From NCBI GenBank assembly GCA_902579285.1, contig CACHGA010000001.1:287411-351410 (forward strand): a stretch of DNA of 64,000 nt. The letters are read 5' to 3'. Positions 7,079 through 17,576 of the stretch are shown in pieces. Positions within the stretch are counted from its first letter, which is position 1; each line of letters opens with the position of its first letter. The notes beneath the pieces are model-generated. The model saw only the letters and a program-made list of their open reading frames with translations, searched no databases and had not been told where the DNA came from. Source of the DNA: an uncultured Pelagibacteraceae bacterium. GTDB taxonomy: Bacteria > Pseudomonadota > Alphaproteobacteria > Pelagibacterales > Pelagibacteraceae. The position numbers and the translations under genes were made by a program.

Positions 7079-8815
7079 ATGATTAAAAAAAATATTAATA
7101 CAAATCAAAAGAGCTTTTTCTTTGAAGATAATAGCAATAAGTCATTGCAACAGACAAATAAAAGCAAACTTATGATAACCGAAGACAGGGTTTATTTACT
7201 TTTTTTTGTATTTTTTTGTTTAATATCAATTTTCACTATTAAAATTCTTTTATTGTCTCTAGGTAAAATTAATTATGAAAAAAATTCGATATATTTAAAT
7301 TCAAAATTCGAAATTTTTAGAAACGATATAGTAGATATAAATGGTATTCCTCTTGCTAGAAATACCGAGGTTTTTCATGCAGCAATCAAACCAAATCTAA
7401 TAAAAAATAAAAAAAACTTTTTATTAAAAATACAATTACTTTATCCGAATAAAAATATAAAAAAATTAAATCAAAACTTAAAAAAAAATAAATATTTTTA
7501 TTTTAAAAAAAATATTACAAAGGAAGAGCAGTTTAAATTATGGTCTTTAGGGGAAAAAGGTATACTTTTTGAGAAAACACAGACAAGAATATATCCTCAT
7601 AAAAACTTATTCAGTCATGTAATTGGTCAAGTTGATGAAGATAATAATGGAGTCTCTGGAATTGAAAAATCTTTTAATGATCATCTAAAATTTAATAAAA
7701 AATCATTAGTAACCACGTTAGATGCAAATATTCAATTTTTGATAAGAGAAGAACTTATAAATTTCCAAAAAATTTTTAATAGTATTGGAAGTGCATCTAT
7801 ATTAATGGATGTAAATAATGGTGATGTTCTTTCGTTGGTGTCACTTCCAGATTTTGACATAAACAAAAGACAAACTATTGATGATTTAAATTATATTAAT
7901 AGAGCCACAAAAGGTGTTTATGAGCTCGGATCAGTTTTTAAAACCTTTACTTTAGCTGGGGGTTTAAACGAAGGTGTAATAGAAACTGACTCCGAATTTA
8001 ATGATTTGCCAAAAAAAATTACTTGTGCAGGAAAATCTATTGGAGAGTACGATAACAAAATTCCCAATAATCTTTCCGCTGAGGAAATTTTAATTAGGTC
8101 AGGTAATATTGGTTCAGTCCGGATTGCTCAAAAAATTGGTGAGGTTAAAATGAGAAATTTTTTAGAAGAAATTGGTATAATAAATAAAATTAAATTTGAT
8201 ATAGAAGAAGTAGGACAGCCCTTACCTACAAAATGGGGAAAATGTAAGCTTGCAACAGCATCTTTTGGGCATGGGATAACAACTACATTACTACAACTTG
8301 CAAAAGGCTATTCTATAATATCAAACGGCGGTTATGATATTCAGCCCACCTTAATAAAAAAAGTGGATCAAACAATCAATCAAAAAAATAAAATTTTAAA
8401 AAATGGAATATCAAATAAAATCAATTCTATTTTAAGAAAAATTGTAACTCAAAAGGAGGGGACAGCCAATTTTGCTAACATTTATGGTTATGAAGTGGGA
8501 GGAAAAACTGGTACTGCCCAAAAGATTATAAATGGCACTTATTCCAAAAAAAAAATAAATACTTTTGTTGCTGTATTTCCAACTTCAAAACCAAAATATA
8601 TTCTTATAGTGCTATTAGACGAGCCAAAACCAAATAAAGACTATATTTATCATTACAAAGATGGGAGCGGATTGAAACTCAAAGGTACGCCATATAATAC
8701 AGCTGGATGGACATCAGTAGAGGTAGCCGGCAAAATAATAGAAAAAATTGGACCTATTTTAGCCATAAATAAAATTGATTTTTACGGCAATCATGTTGTT
8801 AAAAAAACTAATTAA
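7079..8815 (+). CDS. ftsI: Septal peptidoglycan transpeptidase FtsI (PBP3)
   Basis: Class B penicillin-binding protein that crosslinks septal peptidoglycan with FtsW. One transmembrane helix lies near residues 38-60 (VYLLFFVFFCLISIFTIKIL). It is followed by the pedestal domain, with R-NDIVDINGIPLARN, then the transpeptidase domain. Catalytic motifs visible are SVFK (in YELGSVFKTFT), SGN (in IRSGNIGSVRIAQ) and KTG (in VGGKTGTAQK). Length (578 aa) fits. The N-terminal cytoplasmic part is longer than usual and rich in Asn, Lys and Gln. Its 3' end overlaps the start of murEF by 23 bp. Confidence 0.96.
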   Translation: MIKKNINTNQKSFFFEDNSNKSLQQTNKSKLMITEDRVYLLFFVFFCLISIFTIKILLLSLGKINYEKNSIYLNSKFEIFRNDIVDINGIPLARNTEVFHAAIKPNLIKNKKNFLLKIQLLYPNKNIKKLNQNLKKNKYFYFKKNITKEEQFKLWSLGEKGILFEKTQTRIYPHKNLFSHVIGQVDEDNNGVSGIEKSFNDHLKFNKKSLVTTLDANIQFLIREELINFQKIFNSIGSASILMDVNNGDVLSLVSLPDFDINKRQTIDDLNYINRATKGVYELGSVFKTFTLAGGLNEGVIETDSEFNDLPKKITCAGKSIGEYDNKIPNNLSAEEILIRSGNIGSVRIAQKIGEVKMRNFLEEIGIINKIKFDIEEVGQPLPTKWGKCKLATASFGHGITTTLLQLAKGYSIISNGGYDIQPTLIKKVDQTINQKNKILKNGISNKINSILRKIVTQKEGTANFANIYGYEVGGKTGTAQKIINGTYSKKKINTFVAVFPTSKPKYILIVLLDEPKPNKDYIYHYKDGSGLKLKGTPYNTAGWTSVEVAGKIIEKIGPILAINKIDFYGNHVVKKTN

Positions 8816-11624
8816 AAATTTAAGTCCAGAAATTGGTGCGACTCAAATTAATGGTATTTGCTTTGACAGCAGGAAGGTCAAAAAGGGAGATTTATTTATT
8901 GCTATTAAAGGTGAAAAACATAATGGTAATAAATTTGTATCCCAGGCTGTTTCTAAAGGTGCGAAAGTAGTAATACATTCGGAAAAAATAAAAAAAAACA
9001 CAAAAACTAAATTTATAAAGTTCGCGGATACCAGAGATATATTAGCTAAAATAAGTTCAAAGTTTTTTAAAAATAAGCCCAAAAATATAATTGCAGTCAC
9101 CGGAACAAATGGAAAAACGTCAATATCAGATTTTTTTTACCAGATTTTTAAATTACAAAATCTTAAATCAGGTTTCATAGGAACACTTGGTTGTAGAAAA
9201 GATAAATTATTAAAAAAGAGAAACCTAACTTCTTTAGACTCATTAACATTGAACAAAGATCTAAATGAAATGAGTAGAATTAAAATAAATAATGTCATTA
9301 TTGAAGCATCTAGTCATGGTCTTAAACAAAAAAGATTAAATTTTTTAAAAATAAAAGCAGGTATTTTTACAAATTTAAGTCATGACCATTTGGACTATCA
9401 CAAAAATATGAAAAATTATTTTGAATCTAAGTTGCTTCTTTTTAAAGATCTTTTAAAAAAAAGAGGCACAGTAATAACAGACACTGATATTAAGCAATTT
9501 AAAGAAATAAAAAAAATTCAAAAAAAAAGGAAACTTAAAATGCTCAATATAGGGTTAAAGAGTAATACATTTGATATTTTAGATCATAAGATATTTGAGA
9601 ATTTTCAATATCTTAAAATTAAATACAAAAATAAAATATACAAACTAAGGATAAATCTTTATGGCTCAATTCAAATTAAGAATCTATTTATGGCAATTTT
9701 AGCTTCAAAAGTTTGTGGTCTCAAAGTTGAAAATATATTAAATAAAATTGATAGAATCGAAAGTGTTGAGGGAAGACTACAATTAAAAAGAATATTGACA
9801 AATAATTCAAAAATATTTTTAGATTATGCTCATACCCCGGAAGCTTTAGAAAAAGCAATATTATCATTGAGGGAACACTTTAATAAAAAAATATCTGTTA
9901 TTTTTGGATGTGGCGGCGAAAGAGACAAAAGCAAAAGAAAACTAATGGGAAAAATTGCAAGCAGATACTGTGATAAAATTTATATTACGGACGATAATCC
10001 AAGAAATGAAAATGCAAAAAAAATTAGAAAGGATATTATTAAAGGAATCAATCATTCTTTTGTTAGAGAAATCGGAAATAGAAAAAAAGCAATTATTTAT
10101 GCCTTAAAAAATTCTGATCCTTATGAAATAATTTTAGTTGCAGGAAAAGGACATGAAACACATCAAGAATTTGGAAATAAAAAAATTATTTTAAGTGATA
10201 AAAATATTATTAAAAATTTTAAAAACAAAAAAAATCTATCCAATACAAAAAATAATTTAAAATATAATGGTGTTATTATAAAAAAAATACTCAAAACAAA
10301 AAAAAATTACAATTTTAACGGCGTATCAATTGATTCTAAAACTACTAAGAAAAATAATTTATTTATAGCTATTAAAGGGAAAAAAAATGATGGACATAAT
10401 TTTTTAAAACAAGCAGTTTATAACGGTGCTAAATATTGTATAGTCAATAGAGTTAATCAGAATAAATCAAAATTTATTTACACAAAAAACACAATTAAAT
10501 TTCTCAATAAACTGGCAAAAGAAAAAAGAAATTTATCTTCTGCAAAGTTTATTGCTGTAACTGGAAGTACTGGAAAAACTACTGTAAAAACAATGCTTGG
10601 AAATCTATTAAATGAGTATTCGAAAACTTATTTTTCACCAAGGTCATTTAATAATCAGCTTGGAGTTCCATTAAGCATTTCTAATATGAATCCAGATCAT
10701 AAATTTGGAGTATTTGAAGTTGGAATGAGTAGATTTAATGAAATTAATAAACTTTCAGCCTTAGTAAAACCTCATTTAGGAATAATAACAAATATATCAG
10801 AGGCACACTTGGAAAATTTCAAAAATATTGATGATATTGCTAAAGCAAAAAGTGAAATTATTTATAATTTGCAAAAAGGAGGAACAGTTATTTTAAATCA
10901 AGATGATAAATTTTTTACGTATTTAAAAAAAATAGCTGATAAAAATAATATAAAGGTTATATCATTTGGTTATTCAAAAAAATCCCACATTAGATTTAAT
11001 AATTTGTTAGAAAAAAGGGGATTTTTCTTACTTACACTTTTTGTAAATAAAAAAAAACTTTTCTTAAAAATAAATAATAGAAACAAAAATTATATTATGA
11101 ATATTTTATCGTGTATTTCAATTATAAATGAATTGAATTTACCTTTTAATAAAATTAGAGATTTTTTTAAAAATAGAATACTCTTAAAAGGAAGAGGTAA
11201 AATTAGTAAAATTAATAAATTTAACAAAAAATTCTTTTTAATCGATGAGAGTTATAATGCAAACCCTTTATCTGTTAAATCAGCAATTCAGAACTTTTCA
11301 AACATAAAAAAAGGGGGAAAAAGAAAATACTTTCTTTTTGGGGATATGTTGGAACTAGGTAAGAATTCTCATATTTACCATAAAAAAATCTCTAAATTTA
11401 TAAATAATAGTGATATTGATAAAACTTATGTCTATGGAAGTAATGCTTCTGAAACATACAAAAGTTTAAATAAACAGAAACAAGGTGAGATAATAAAAGA
11501 TCTAAAATTGTTTAAAAACAAGATATTTAATGTTTTAAGAGACGGAGATTATTTGATGATAAAAGGTTCTAACGCTACGAGACTTCATGAGGTAACTAAA
11601 AAATTTATAGGAGGCAGCAATTAA
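8793..11624 (+). CDS. murE/murF: Fused MurE-MurF ligase (UDP-MurNAc-tripeptide synthetase plus D-Ala-D-Ala adding enzyme)
   Basis: One frame encodes two consecutive cytosolic peptidoglycan ligases. The MurE half (about residues 1-465) has the ICFDSRKVKKGDLFIAIKG start, the ATP loop VTGTNGKTSISDF, NLSHDHLDYHKNM, and the DNPRNE motif associated with meso-diaminopimelate selection, ending GKGHETHQEFG. After a short Lys/Asn-rich linker the MurF half (about 485-943) has GVSIDSKTTKKNNLFIAIKG, the ATP loop VTGSTGKTTVKTML, FEVGMSRFNEI, DESYNANPLS and a C-terminal KGSNATRLHEV. No stop or start-like break is evident between them. ATG 8793 fits MurE starts better than a TTG at 8775. mraY follows directly. 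Confidence 0.95.
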   Translation: MLLKKLIKNLSPEIGATQINGICFDSRKVKKGDLFIAIKGEKHNGNKFVSQAVSKGAKVVIHSEKIKKNTKTKFIKFADTRDILAKISSKFFKNKPKNIIAVTGTNGKTSISDFFYQIFKLQNLKSGFIGTLGCRKDKLLKKRNLTSLDSLTLNKDLNEMSRIKINNVIIEASSHGLKQKRLNFLKIKAGIFTNLSHDHLDYHKNMKNYFESKLLLFKDLLKKRGTVITDTDIKQFKEIKKIQKKRKLKMLNIGLKSNTFDILDHKIFENFQYLKIKYKNKIYKLRINLYGSIQIKNLFMAILASKVCGLKVENILNKIDRIESVEGRLQLKRILTNNSKIFLDYAHTPEALEKAILSLREHFNKKISVIFGCGGERDKSKRKLMGKIASRYCDKIYITDDNPRNENAKKIRKDIIKGINHSFVREIGNRKKAIIYALKNSDPYEIILVAGKGHETHQEFGNKKIILSDKNIIKNFKNKKNLSNTKNNLKYNGVIIKKILKTKKNYNFNGVSIDSKTTKKNNLFIAIKGKKNDGHNFLKQAVYNGAKYCIVNRVNQNKSKFIYTKNTIKFLNKLAKEKRNLSSAKFIAVTGSTGKTTVKTMLGNLLNEYSKTYFSPRSFNNQLGVPLSISNMNPDHKFGVFEVGMSRFNEINKLSALVKPHLGIITNISEAHLENFKNIDDIAKAKSEIIYNLQKGGTVILNQDDKFFTYLKKIADKNNIKVISFGYSKKSHIRFNNLLEKRGFFLLTLFVNKKKLFLKINNRNKNYIMNILSCISIINELNLPFNKIRDFFKNRILLKGRGKISKINKFNKKFFLIDESYNANPLSVKSAIQNFSNIKKGGKRKYFLFGDMLELGKNSHIYHKKISKFINNSDIDKTYVYGSNASETYKSLNKQKQGEIIKDLKLFKNKIFNVLRDGDYLMIKGSNATRLHEVTKKFIGGSN

Positions 11625-12710
11625 ATGCTTTACAGTTTTTTAACTTCATTGGTTGATACTTTTAGTTTTTTAAATGTATTTAAATACATTACTTTTAGAA
11701 TCGGTTTGTCTGTTGTCACGTCTTTGACCATAATCTTTTTGATTGGCACACCACTAATTAAATATTTTGCAAAAAAGCAAATTACTGGACCAATTAGACA
11801 AGATGGTCCTATTGATCATATAATTAAAAAAAGTGGAACCCCAACAATGGGGGGATTGATGATCCTAATAGGTATTATAGTAAGTACTATTTTATGGGCA
11901 GATTTAACAAATATTTACATTTGGATAGTCCTGTTTGTGTGCACTAGCCTTGGTTTATTAGGTTTTTTAGATGATTATTTAAAAATTAAATTTAAAAATT
12001 CATCAGGTGTGAATGCAAAATTAAAATTTTTTGGTCAGTTTATTATTTCTCTAATTAGTATTTTATTACTTATCTACTTTACTGACCACGAAACTATATC
12101 GAACCTATATTTTCCTTTTTTTAAAAATCTCGTACTACATATGGGTTTATTTTTTATACCTTTTGGTATTTTTGTTATCATTGGCTCCTCTAATGCAGTA
12201 AATTTAACAGATGGATTAGATGGTTTAGCAACTGTTCCAGTTATGTTGGTTGCACTATCATTTTCTTTAATTTGTTATTTGGTTGGAAATACAATATTTG
12301 CAAACTACCTTCAAATTCAATACATACCCAACGTTGGAGAGCTATCAATTTTTTGTGGTTCAATCGTTGGATCTTGCCTAGGTTTTCTATGGTATAACGC
12401 ACCGCCAGCAAAAATATTTATGGGTGATACCGGATCATTATCACTGGGTGGATCAATCGCTGCAGTTGCAATAATTGTAAAACATGAAATTGTTTTAGCA
12501 ATTATTGGAGGACTATTTGTTTTAGAAACTGTTTCAGTAATCATTCAAGTAATATCATTCAAGTTGACTGGAAAAAGAGTATTTATGATGGCTCCAATAC
12601 ATCATCATTTTGAAAAAAAAGGTTGGGCCGAGTCTACCGTGGTCATTAGGTTTTGGATTATTGCCATCATTTTAGCTTTAGTAGGTCTGGCCACATTAAA
12701 ATTAAGATAA
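11625..12710 (+). CDS. mraY: Phospho-MurNAc-pentapeptide transferase MraY
   Basis: Integral membrane enzyme that moves phospho-MurNAc-pentapeptide from UDP to undecaprenyl phosphate, making lipid I. The 361-aa protein has about ten hydrophobic helices and the family motifs: [14 protein letters not shown], the aspartate-rich [39 protein letters not shown] and the His motif [16 protein letters not shown]. The start codon immediately follows the murEF stop, and murD begins 3 bp downstream, consistent with one operon. Confidence 0.98.
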   Translation: MLYSFLTSLVDTFSFLNVFKYITFRIGLSVVTSLTIIFLIGTPLIKYFAKKQITGPIRQDGPIDHIIKKSGTPTMGGLMILIGIIVSTILWADLTNIYIWIVLFVCTSLGLLGFLDDYLKIKFKNSSGVNAKLKFFGQFIISLISILLLIYFTDHETISNLYFPFFKNLVLHMGLFFIPFGIFVIIGSSNAVNLTDGLDGLATVPVMLVALSFSLICYLVGNTIFANYLQIQYIPNVGELSIFCGSIVGSCLGFLWYNAPPAKIFMGDTGSLSLGGSIAAVAIIVKHEIVLAIIGGLFVLETVSVIIQVISFKLTGKRVFMMAPIHHHFEKKGWAESTVVIRFWIIAIILALVGLATLKLR

Positions 12711-12713
12711 TAA

Positions 12714-13997
12714 ATGAAAACATTAATCTCGAACCCCTCATCATTGAATTTTTGCATCTATGGTCTTGGATCAACAGGAGAATCCGTGGCGAAATATTTA
12801 AAAAGAAAAAATTTTCAAAACGTAAAAGTTTGGGATGACAAAATAAAACTAAAAAGTAAAAAAAAAAGTTTTTCAAAATATTTGGACTTTTCTGATTATA
12901 TAATTTTAAGTCCTGGTATAAGCTTAAATAATGCAAAGCTTAAGAGCAAACTTATTAAAAATAAAAAAAAAATTATAACAGATATTGATCTGTTCTATCT
13001 TTTTAATCGAAATATAAAATCAATTGTTATCACTGGAACAAACGGAAAGTCTACAACATGTAAAATACTTGAACACGTATTAAAACAAAATAAAATTAAT
13101 GTTAAATTAGGCGGGAACATTGGAAAACCTATTTTAGATATAAATTTAAACAGCAATCCAATTGTAATAATTGAAGCTTCTTCTTTTCAATTAGCATATT
13201 CAAAATTTATAAAACCAAATTTTGCGGCAATTCTAAATATAACAAAAGATCATTTAGACTGGCATGGTTCTATGAAGGATTATGTTGATTCAAAGTTTAA
13301 AATTTTTTCAAATCAAAATAATAATGATTTTGCGTATCTTAATAATAAAGTCTTAATAAAAAAATTTAAAAAGAATAAATTCTCAAGCAAATTAAAATAT
13401 ATTAATATAAATAAATATAAAAAATTACAAAATAAAATAAATAACAGTTATCTTAGATCAGATGTTAATATTGAAAATCTAAGTTATATTTTTGAATTAT
13501 CCAAAAAACTCAAAATAAAAGAAAATAATATTATAAAAACTCTAAAAAATTTTAAAGGTTTAGAACATAGACATGAAATTTTCTATAAAAAAAATAATAA
13601 AATATTTATCAATGATTCAAAAGCAACTAGTTTTGATGCAACAAAATCAGCGCTTAAAAGCAACAAAAATATTTTTTGGATTGTCGGAGGTTTACCTAAA
13701 ATTGGAGATAAATTTAGAATAAATGGACTGAAAAAAAACATTATAAAAGCATATGTAATTGGTAATTATTCAAAATATTTTCAAAAAATTTTTACTAATC
13801 ATATTGATTTTGAATTAAGTAAAAATATGAAAAATGCAATAGGTTCACTATTTAAAGATATTAGAAAATTAAATCAAAAAAAAATTACGATTCTTTTAAG
13901 CCCCGCATGTGCTTCATATGATCAATATAAAAATTTTGAGCAGAGAGGAAATAATTTTAAAAATCTAGTAATACAATATGCAAAAAAATATTTTTAA
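12714..13997 (+). CDS. murD: UDP-MurNAc-L-alanine:D-glutamate ligase MurD
   Basis: Cytosolic ATP-dependent ligase that adds D-Glu to UDP-MurNAc-L-Ala. The 427-aa sequence shows a Rossmann-like UDP-binding start (FCIYGLGSTGESVAKYL), the ATP loop ITGTNGKSTTCKIL (about residues 106-119), the LNITKDHLDWHGSMKDYVDSK block, FEGLEHRHEIF-like GLEHRHEIFYKKN, NDSKATSFDATKSAL and the C-terminal LLSPACASYDQYKNFEQRGNNF. Length and motif order match MurD. It overlaps ftsW by 20 bp. Confidence 0.97.
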   Translation: MKTLISNPSSLNFCIYGLGSTGESVAKYLKRKNFQNVKVWDDKIKLKSKKKSFSKYLDFSDYIILSPGISLNNAKLKSKLIKNKKKIITDIDLFYLFNRNIKSIVITGTNGKSTTCKILEHVLKQNKINVKLGGNIGKPILDINLNSNPIVIIEASSFQLAYSKFIKPNFAAILNITKDHLDWHGSMKDYVDSKFKIFSNQNNNDFAYLNNKVLIKKFKKNKFSSKLKYININKYKKLQNKINNSYLRSDVNIENLSYIFELSKKLKIKENNIIKTLKNFKGLEHRHEIFYKKNNKIFINDSKATSFDATKSALKSNKNIFWIVGGLPKIGDKFRINGLKKNIIKAYVIGNYSKYFQKIFTNHIDFELSKNMKNAIGSLFKDIRKLNQKKITILLSPACASYDQYKNFEQRGNNFKNLVIQYAKKYF

Positions 13998-15093
13998 TAC
14001 AAAAAATTATTGGAGAAATATTGATAAACAAATTCTATCATGTTTTCTCGTACTATTTGTTCTTGGCGTTTTTATCTCCTTTTCATCTACTTCGTTTTTG
14101 GCAGATGAGAGGTTAAATAAAAGTTATTATTTTTTTTTTCAAAAACATCTTGTATATGCTTGTGCTTCCTTTTTAGTAATGATTTTTATATCCACACTTA
14201 GCACAAATGTAATTAATAAAAGTTTGATACCAATTTTTATATTTTTTTTATTATTATTGTTATTAGTTCCTTTTTTTGGAACAGAGGTCAAAGGAGCCAA
14301 AAGATGGTTAAATTTATATATTTTTCGTTTTCAACCTATAGAGTTTGTTAAACCTTTTTTTATACTGATAGTTGCTCAAGTTATTTCGACAAGTAAAGTT
14401 AAAAGCTTAAATTTTTCTCATATTATTTCTTTTCTTTTCTTGTCTTTAATTACTTTACTTCTTTTAATTCAACCTGATGTAGGACAAACTATTTTGCTAA
14501 TTGCTTCATGGTCATCATTAATATTTGTTTCAGGGTTCAGTATAATTTTTCTTATTTTAATTTTTTTAATTCTTATTGTTCTGTTTTTCCTTCTTCTCTA
14601 TGTGGCTCCAGAACGGTTTAGTTATATTATTTCTAGAATTACGTCTTTTATGGACCCAGAAAAGTCTGGTTGGTCTCAGTCACAAAAAGCTATTGAAGCA
14701 ATTAAGCAAGGAGGTTTTAAGGGCCAAGGTATGGGAGAAGGGATTTTAAAGGACAGCGTCCCAGAAGCGCATACGGATTATATTATTGCAGTTATTAGTG
14801 AAGAATTTGGATCAGTAATTTCAATTTTAATTATTATGATTTTTTTATTTATAGCATTTAGAATAATTAAAAAAGTTATCAACTTCTCAAATAATTATTA
14901 CAAACTTGCTCTTTGTGGTTTAACTTCTTTAATAATTTTTCAAACCTTCATTCATATTGGTGTCAATGCAAATTTATTGCCATCTACTGGTATGACGCTA
15001 CCATTTTTGAGCTATGGCGGATCATCATTGTTATCTACTGGAATAATTGCTGGAATTATACTGAATTACACTTCACTAACTGAAAAAAATTAA
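13978..15093 (+). CDS. ftsW: SEDS-family septal peptidoglycan polymerase FtsW
   Basis: Multi-pass membrane glycosyltransferase that polymerises lipid II at the septum with FtsI. The 371-aa protein has about ten transmembrane helices and the SEDS signatures: KGAKRWLNLYIFRFQPIEFVKP, LLIQPDVGQTILL, the QGGFKGQGMGEGILKDSVPEAHTDYI-type loop, VISEEFG and a C-terminal LPFLSYGGSSLLSTG. Context between murD and murG marks it as FtsW; the other SEDS protein in this window, at 50.6 kb, sits with PBP2 and is RodA. The start lies within murD and the stop overlaps murG by one base. Confidence 0.95.
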   Translation: MQKNIFNTKNYWRNIDKQILSCFLVLFVLGVFISFSSTSFLADERLNKSYYFFFQKHLVYACASFLVMIFISTLSTNVINKSLIPIFIFFLLLLLLVPFFGTEVKGAKRWLNLYIFRFQPIEFVKPFFILIVAQVISTSKVKSLNFSHIISFLFLSLITLLLLIQPDVGQTILLIASWSSLIFVSGFSIIFLILIFLILIVLFFLLLYVAPERFSYIISRITSFMDPEKSGWSQSQKAIEAIKQGGFKGQGMGEGILKDSVPEAHTDYIIAVISEEFGSVISILIIMIFLFIAFRIIKKVINFSNNYYKLALCGLTSLIIFQTFIHIGVNANLLPSTGMTLPFLSYGGSSLLSTGIIAGIILNYTSLTEKN

Positions 15094-16184
15094 TGAATAA
15101 TAAATCAACAAAAATTCTTATAGCTACAGGGGGCACTGGCGGACATATTTTTCCATCATTAAGTTTAGCTACGTTTTTAAGCAATAAATATAATTTGCAA
15201 ATAGTTTCTGACAGAAGAGGGCATAAATTTTTACCAGAAAATATAAATACAAAAGTAAAAATAATTGATACCGGGACAATTTTTAAAAAGAATATTTTGT
15301 TAGCATTTTTGGGAATTTTTAAAATAATATCTGCTTTTATAATTTCAATTTACTATTTAATCTTTTCAAGACCCAAATTAATAATTGGTATGGGTGGTTA
15401 TTCCTCATTTCCAATCTGTGTTGCTGGTTTCATTTTAAGAATTCCAATAATTATTTATGAAAATAATTTGATTATAGGTAGGGCAAATAAATTTTTGTTA
15501 CCAATAGTAAAAAAAATAATGTTATCTACAGATAAAGTGAAAGGTATAGGACCAAAATACGAAAATAAAATATTTATAAGTGGATATATTTTGAAAGAAA
15601 GTATTTTAAACTCAATAAATTTAAAAAAACAACTAGCTAACAAAGGTGAACTATCATTGTTAATTATGGGAGGTAGTCAGTCTGCAAAAATATTTGGGGA
15701 GATATTGCCTTTAGAAATTACAAAATGTTTCAAAAAGGGGGCAAAGTTTAAAATTTATCAACAGTGTCTTGAAGATCAAATACCTCAAATAAAAAAAATA
15801 TACGAAAAATCTAATATTAATTTTCAATTATTTTCTTTTTCTAAAAATATGCTTGAATATTATAAAAAATCTGATGTAGCAATTACTAGATCAGGTGCCT
15901 CATCATTGGCAGAGTTAACAAACCTAAGGATTCCATTTATTGCAATTCCTTTACCCTCTGCAGCTGACAATCATCAATTTATAAATGCAAAATATTTTGA
16001 AAAAAAAGGATATTGTTTTTTATTAGAAGAAAAATTTATTTCTGATAAATTAAATAAAATTCTTTTAGATCTGTATAATAATGAAAAAAAATTACAGTCT
16101 ATCAAAGACAAAATGACAGAACACTCAGATAAAAATATATTTATGAAAATTGAAAAATTAATTATAAGGATTTTAAATGAATAA
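15093..16184 (+). CDS. murG: Lipid II-forming GlcNAc transferase MurG
   Basis: Peripheral membrane GT-B enzyme that transfers GlcNAc from UDP-GlcNAc onto lipid I. The 363-aa protein has the N-terminal glycine loop ATGGTGGHIFPSLSLA, IIGMGGYSSFPICVAG, YENNLIIGRANKFL, then the C-terminal lobe with LLIMGGSQSAKIF and the donor-binding region ITRSGASSLAELTNLRIPFIAIPLPSAADNHQ. Its start overlaps the ftsW stop and its end overlaps murC by 8 bp. Confidence 0.97.
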   Translation: MNNKSTKILIATGGTGGHIFPSLSLATFLSNKYNLQIVSDRRGHKFLPENINTKVKIIDTGTIFKKNILLAFLGIFKIISAFIISIYYLIFSRPKLIIGMGGYSSFPICVAGFILRIPIIIYENNLIIGRANKFLLPIVKKIMLSTDKVKGIGPKYENKIFISGYILKESILNSINLKKQLANKGELSLLIMGGSQSAKIFGEILPLEITKCFKKGAKFKIYQQCLEDQIPQIKKIYEKSNINFQLFSFSKNMLEYYKKSDVAITRSGASSLAELTNLRIPFIAIPLPSAADNHQFINAKYFEKKGYCFLLEEKFISDKLNKILLDLYNNEKKLQSIKDKMTEHSDKNIFMKIEKLIIRILNE

Positions 16185-17568
16185 AATCAAAATAAATTTA
16201 AATCAAAAAATACACTTTATAGGGATAGGTGGGATTGGAATGAGCGGTCTTGCTCAGATTATGAAAAATATGGGTTTTAAAGTTCAGGGAAGTGATTTGA
16301 TAAATAGTAAAAATGTTGAAAGATGTAGAAAAATTGGGATTAAAATATTTAGATCACATAAAAAAGAAAATATAGATCACACCTCGATAGTTATTAAATC
16401 TTCAGCTATAAAAAATAACAACCCAGAAATAAAAGCAGCAATTGAAAAAAATATTACTATATTGAAAAGAGCAGAAATGTTGGCACATGTTGTGGCTTTA
16501 AAAACCAACATAGTGATAACTGGTTCTCACGGCAAAACAACAACTACATCCTTAATTTCAAATATACTTTCACAAGCAAAATTTGATCCTACTATAATAA
16601 ATGGGGGAATAATTAATTCTTTCAATGGAAATGCCAGACTAGGAAAAGGTGACTGGGCGGTATTAGAAGCGGACGAGTCAGACGGCAGCTTTTTAAATTT
16701 CCCAATAAATTATTCAGTCGTGACAAATATTGATAGAGAGCACATGGACTTTTATAAAAATTTTAAAAACTTAAAAAATGCTTTCTTAAAATTTTTAAAT
16801 AAAACACCATTAATCGGAAAATCTTTTATTTGTATAGATGATTATGAAATTGAAAAATTAAGTAAAAAAATAAAAAATAAAAATTTTTATACTTATGGTT
16901 TTTCCAAAAAAGCTGATTTTCAAATTTTAAATCCCGTATACAACAAAGATTACTCAATATTTGATTTAAAAATATCTATTCCAGGCGAAAATAATAGAAC
17001 TATCAAACAAATTAAATTAAACCTTATTGGTAGTCATAATATTCTTAATTCAGTAGGAGCAATTTCTCTCTGTTTACATATAGGGATTAAAATTAAAATA
17101 ATAAAAAACTCACTTAAAAAATTTTCTGGAATTCAAAGAAGACTAACTAAACGTTTTACATTTAAAGGGAGAGAATTTTTTGATGATTACGCCCATCATC
17201 CAACTGAAATTAAATCAGTTTTAAAAAGTTTAAAACTTACCTCAAATGGTAGAAAGATTATATCCGTTTTTCAACCTCATAGATATTCAAGACTAAAATT
17301 TTTAAATAAAGATTTTTCATCCTCTTTTAAAAATTCTGATCTAGTTGTTTTGTGTCCGGTATATTCTGCTGGTGAAAAAATTGACAAAAAATATAACCCA
17401 ATGACTTTTGCCAAGTCTATTACTCAGTATTCAAATACACAAGTTGTACTAATTAATGGTGAAAAAGATTTAAATAATTTTTTCAAAAAAAATTTGATTT
17501 CTAACGAAATAGTTATTTGTATGGGGGCTGGATCAATTTCTAAATGGTTACGAGAAATAAGACTTTAA
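16177..17568 (+). CDS. murC: UDP-MurNAc:L-alanine ligase MurC
   Basis: First amino-acid ligase of the muropeptide pathway, adding L-Ala to UDP-MurNAc. The 463-aa protein has HFIGIGGIGMSGLAQIM at residues about 13-29, the ATP loop ITGSHGKTTTTSLI, EADESDGSF, VVTNIDREHMDFY, the DDYAHHPTEIKSVL motif and FQPHRYSRLKFL, all typical of MurC. Overlaps murG by 8 bp; murB follows 8 bp later. Confidence 0.97.
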   Translation: MNKIKINLNQKIHFIGIGGIGMSGLAQIMKNMGFKVQGSDLINSKNVERCRKIGIKIFRSHKKENIDHTSIVIKSSAIKNNNPEIKAAIEKNITILKRAEMLAHVVALKTNIVITGSHGKTTTTSLISNILSQAKFDPTIINGGIINSFNGNARLGKGDWAVLEADESDGSFLNFPINYSVVTNIDREHMDFYKNFKNLKNAFLKFLNKTPLIGKSFICIDDYEIEKLSKKIKNKNFYTYGFSKKADFQILNPVYNKDYSIFDLKISIPGENNRTIKQIKLNLIGSHNILNSVGAISLCLHIGIKIKIIKNSLKKFSGIQRRLTKRFTFKGREFFDDYAHHPTEIKSVLKSLKLTSNGRKIISVFQPHRYSRLKFLNKDFSSSFKNSDLVVLCPVYSAGEKIDKKYNPMTFAKSITQYSNTQVVLINGEKDLNNFFKKNLISNEIVICMGAGSISKWLREIRL

Positions 17569-17576
17569 TTTAAAAT

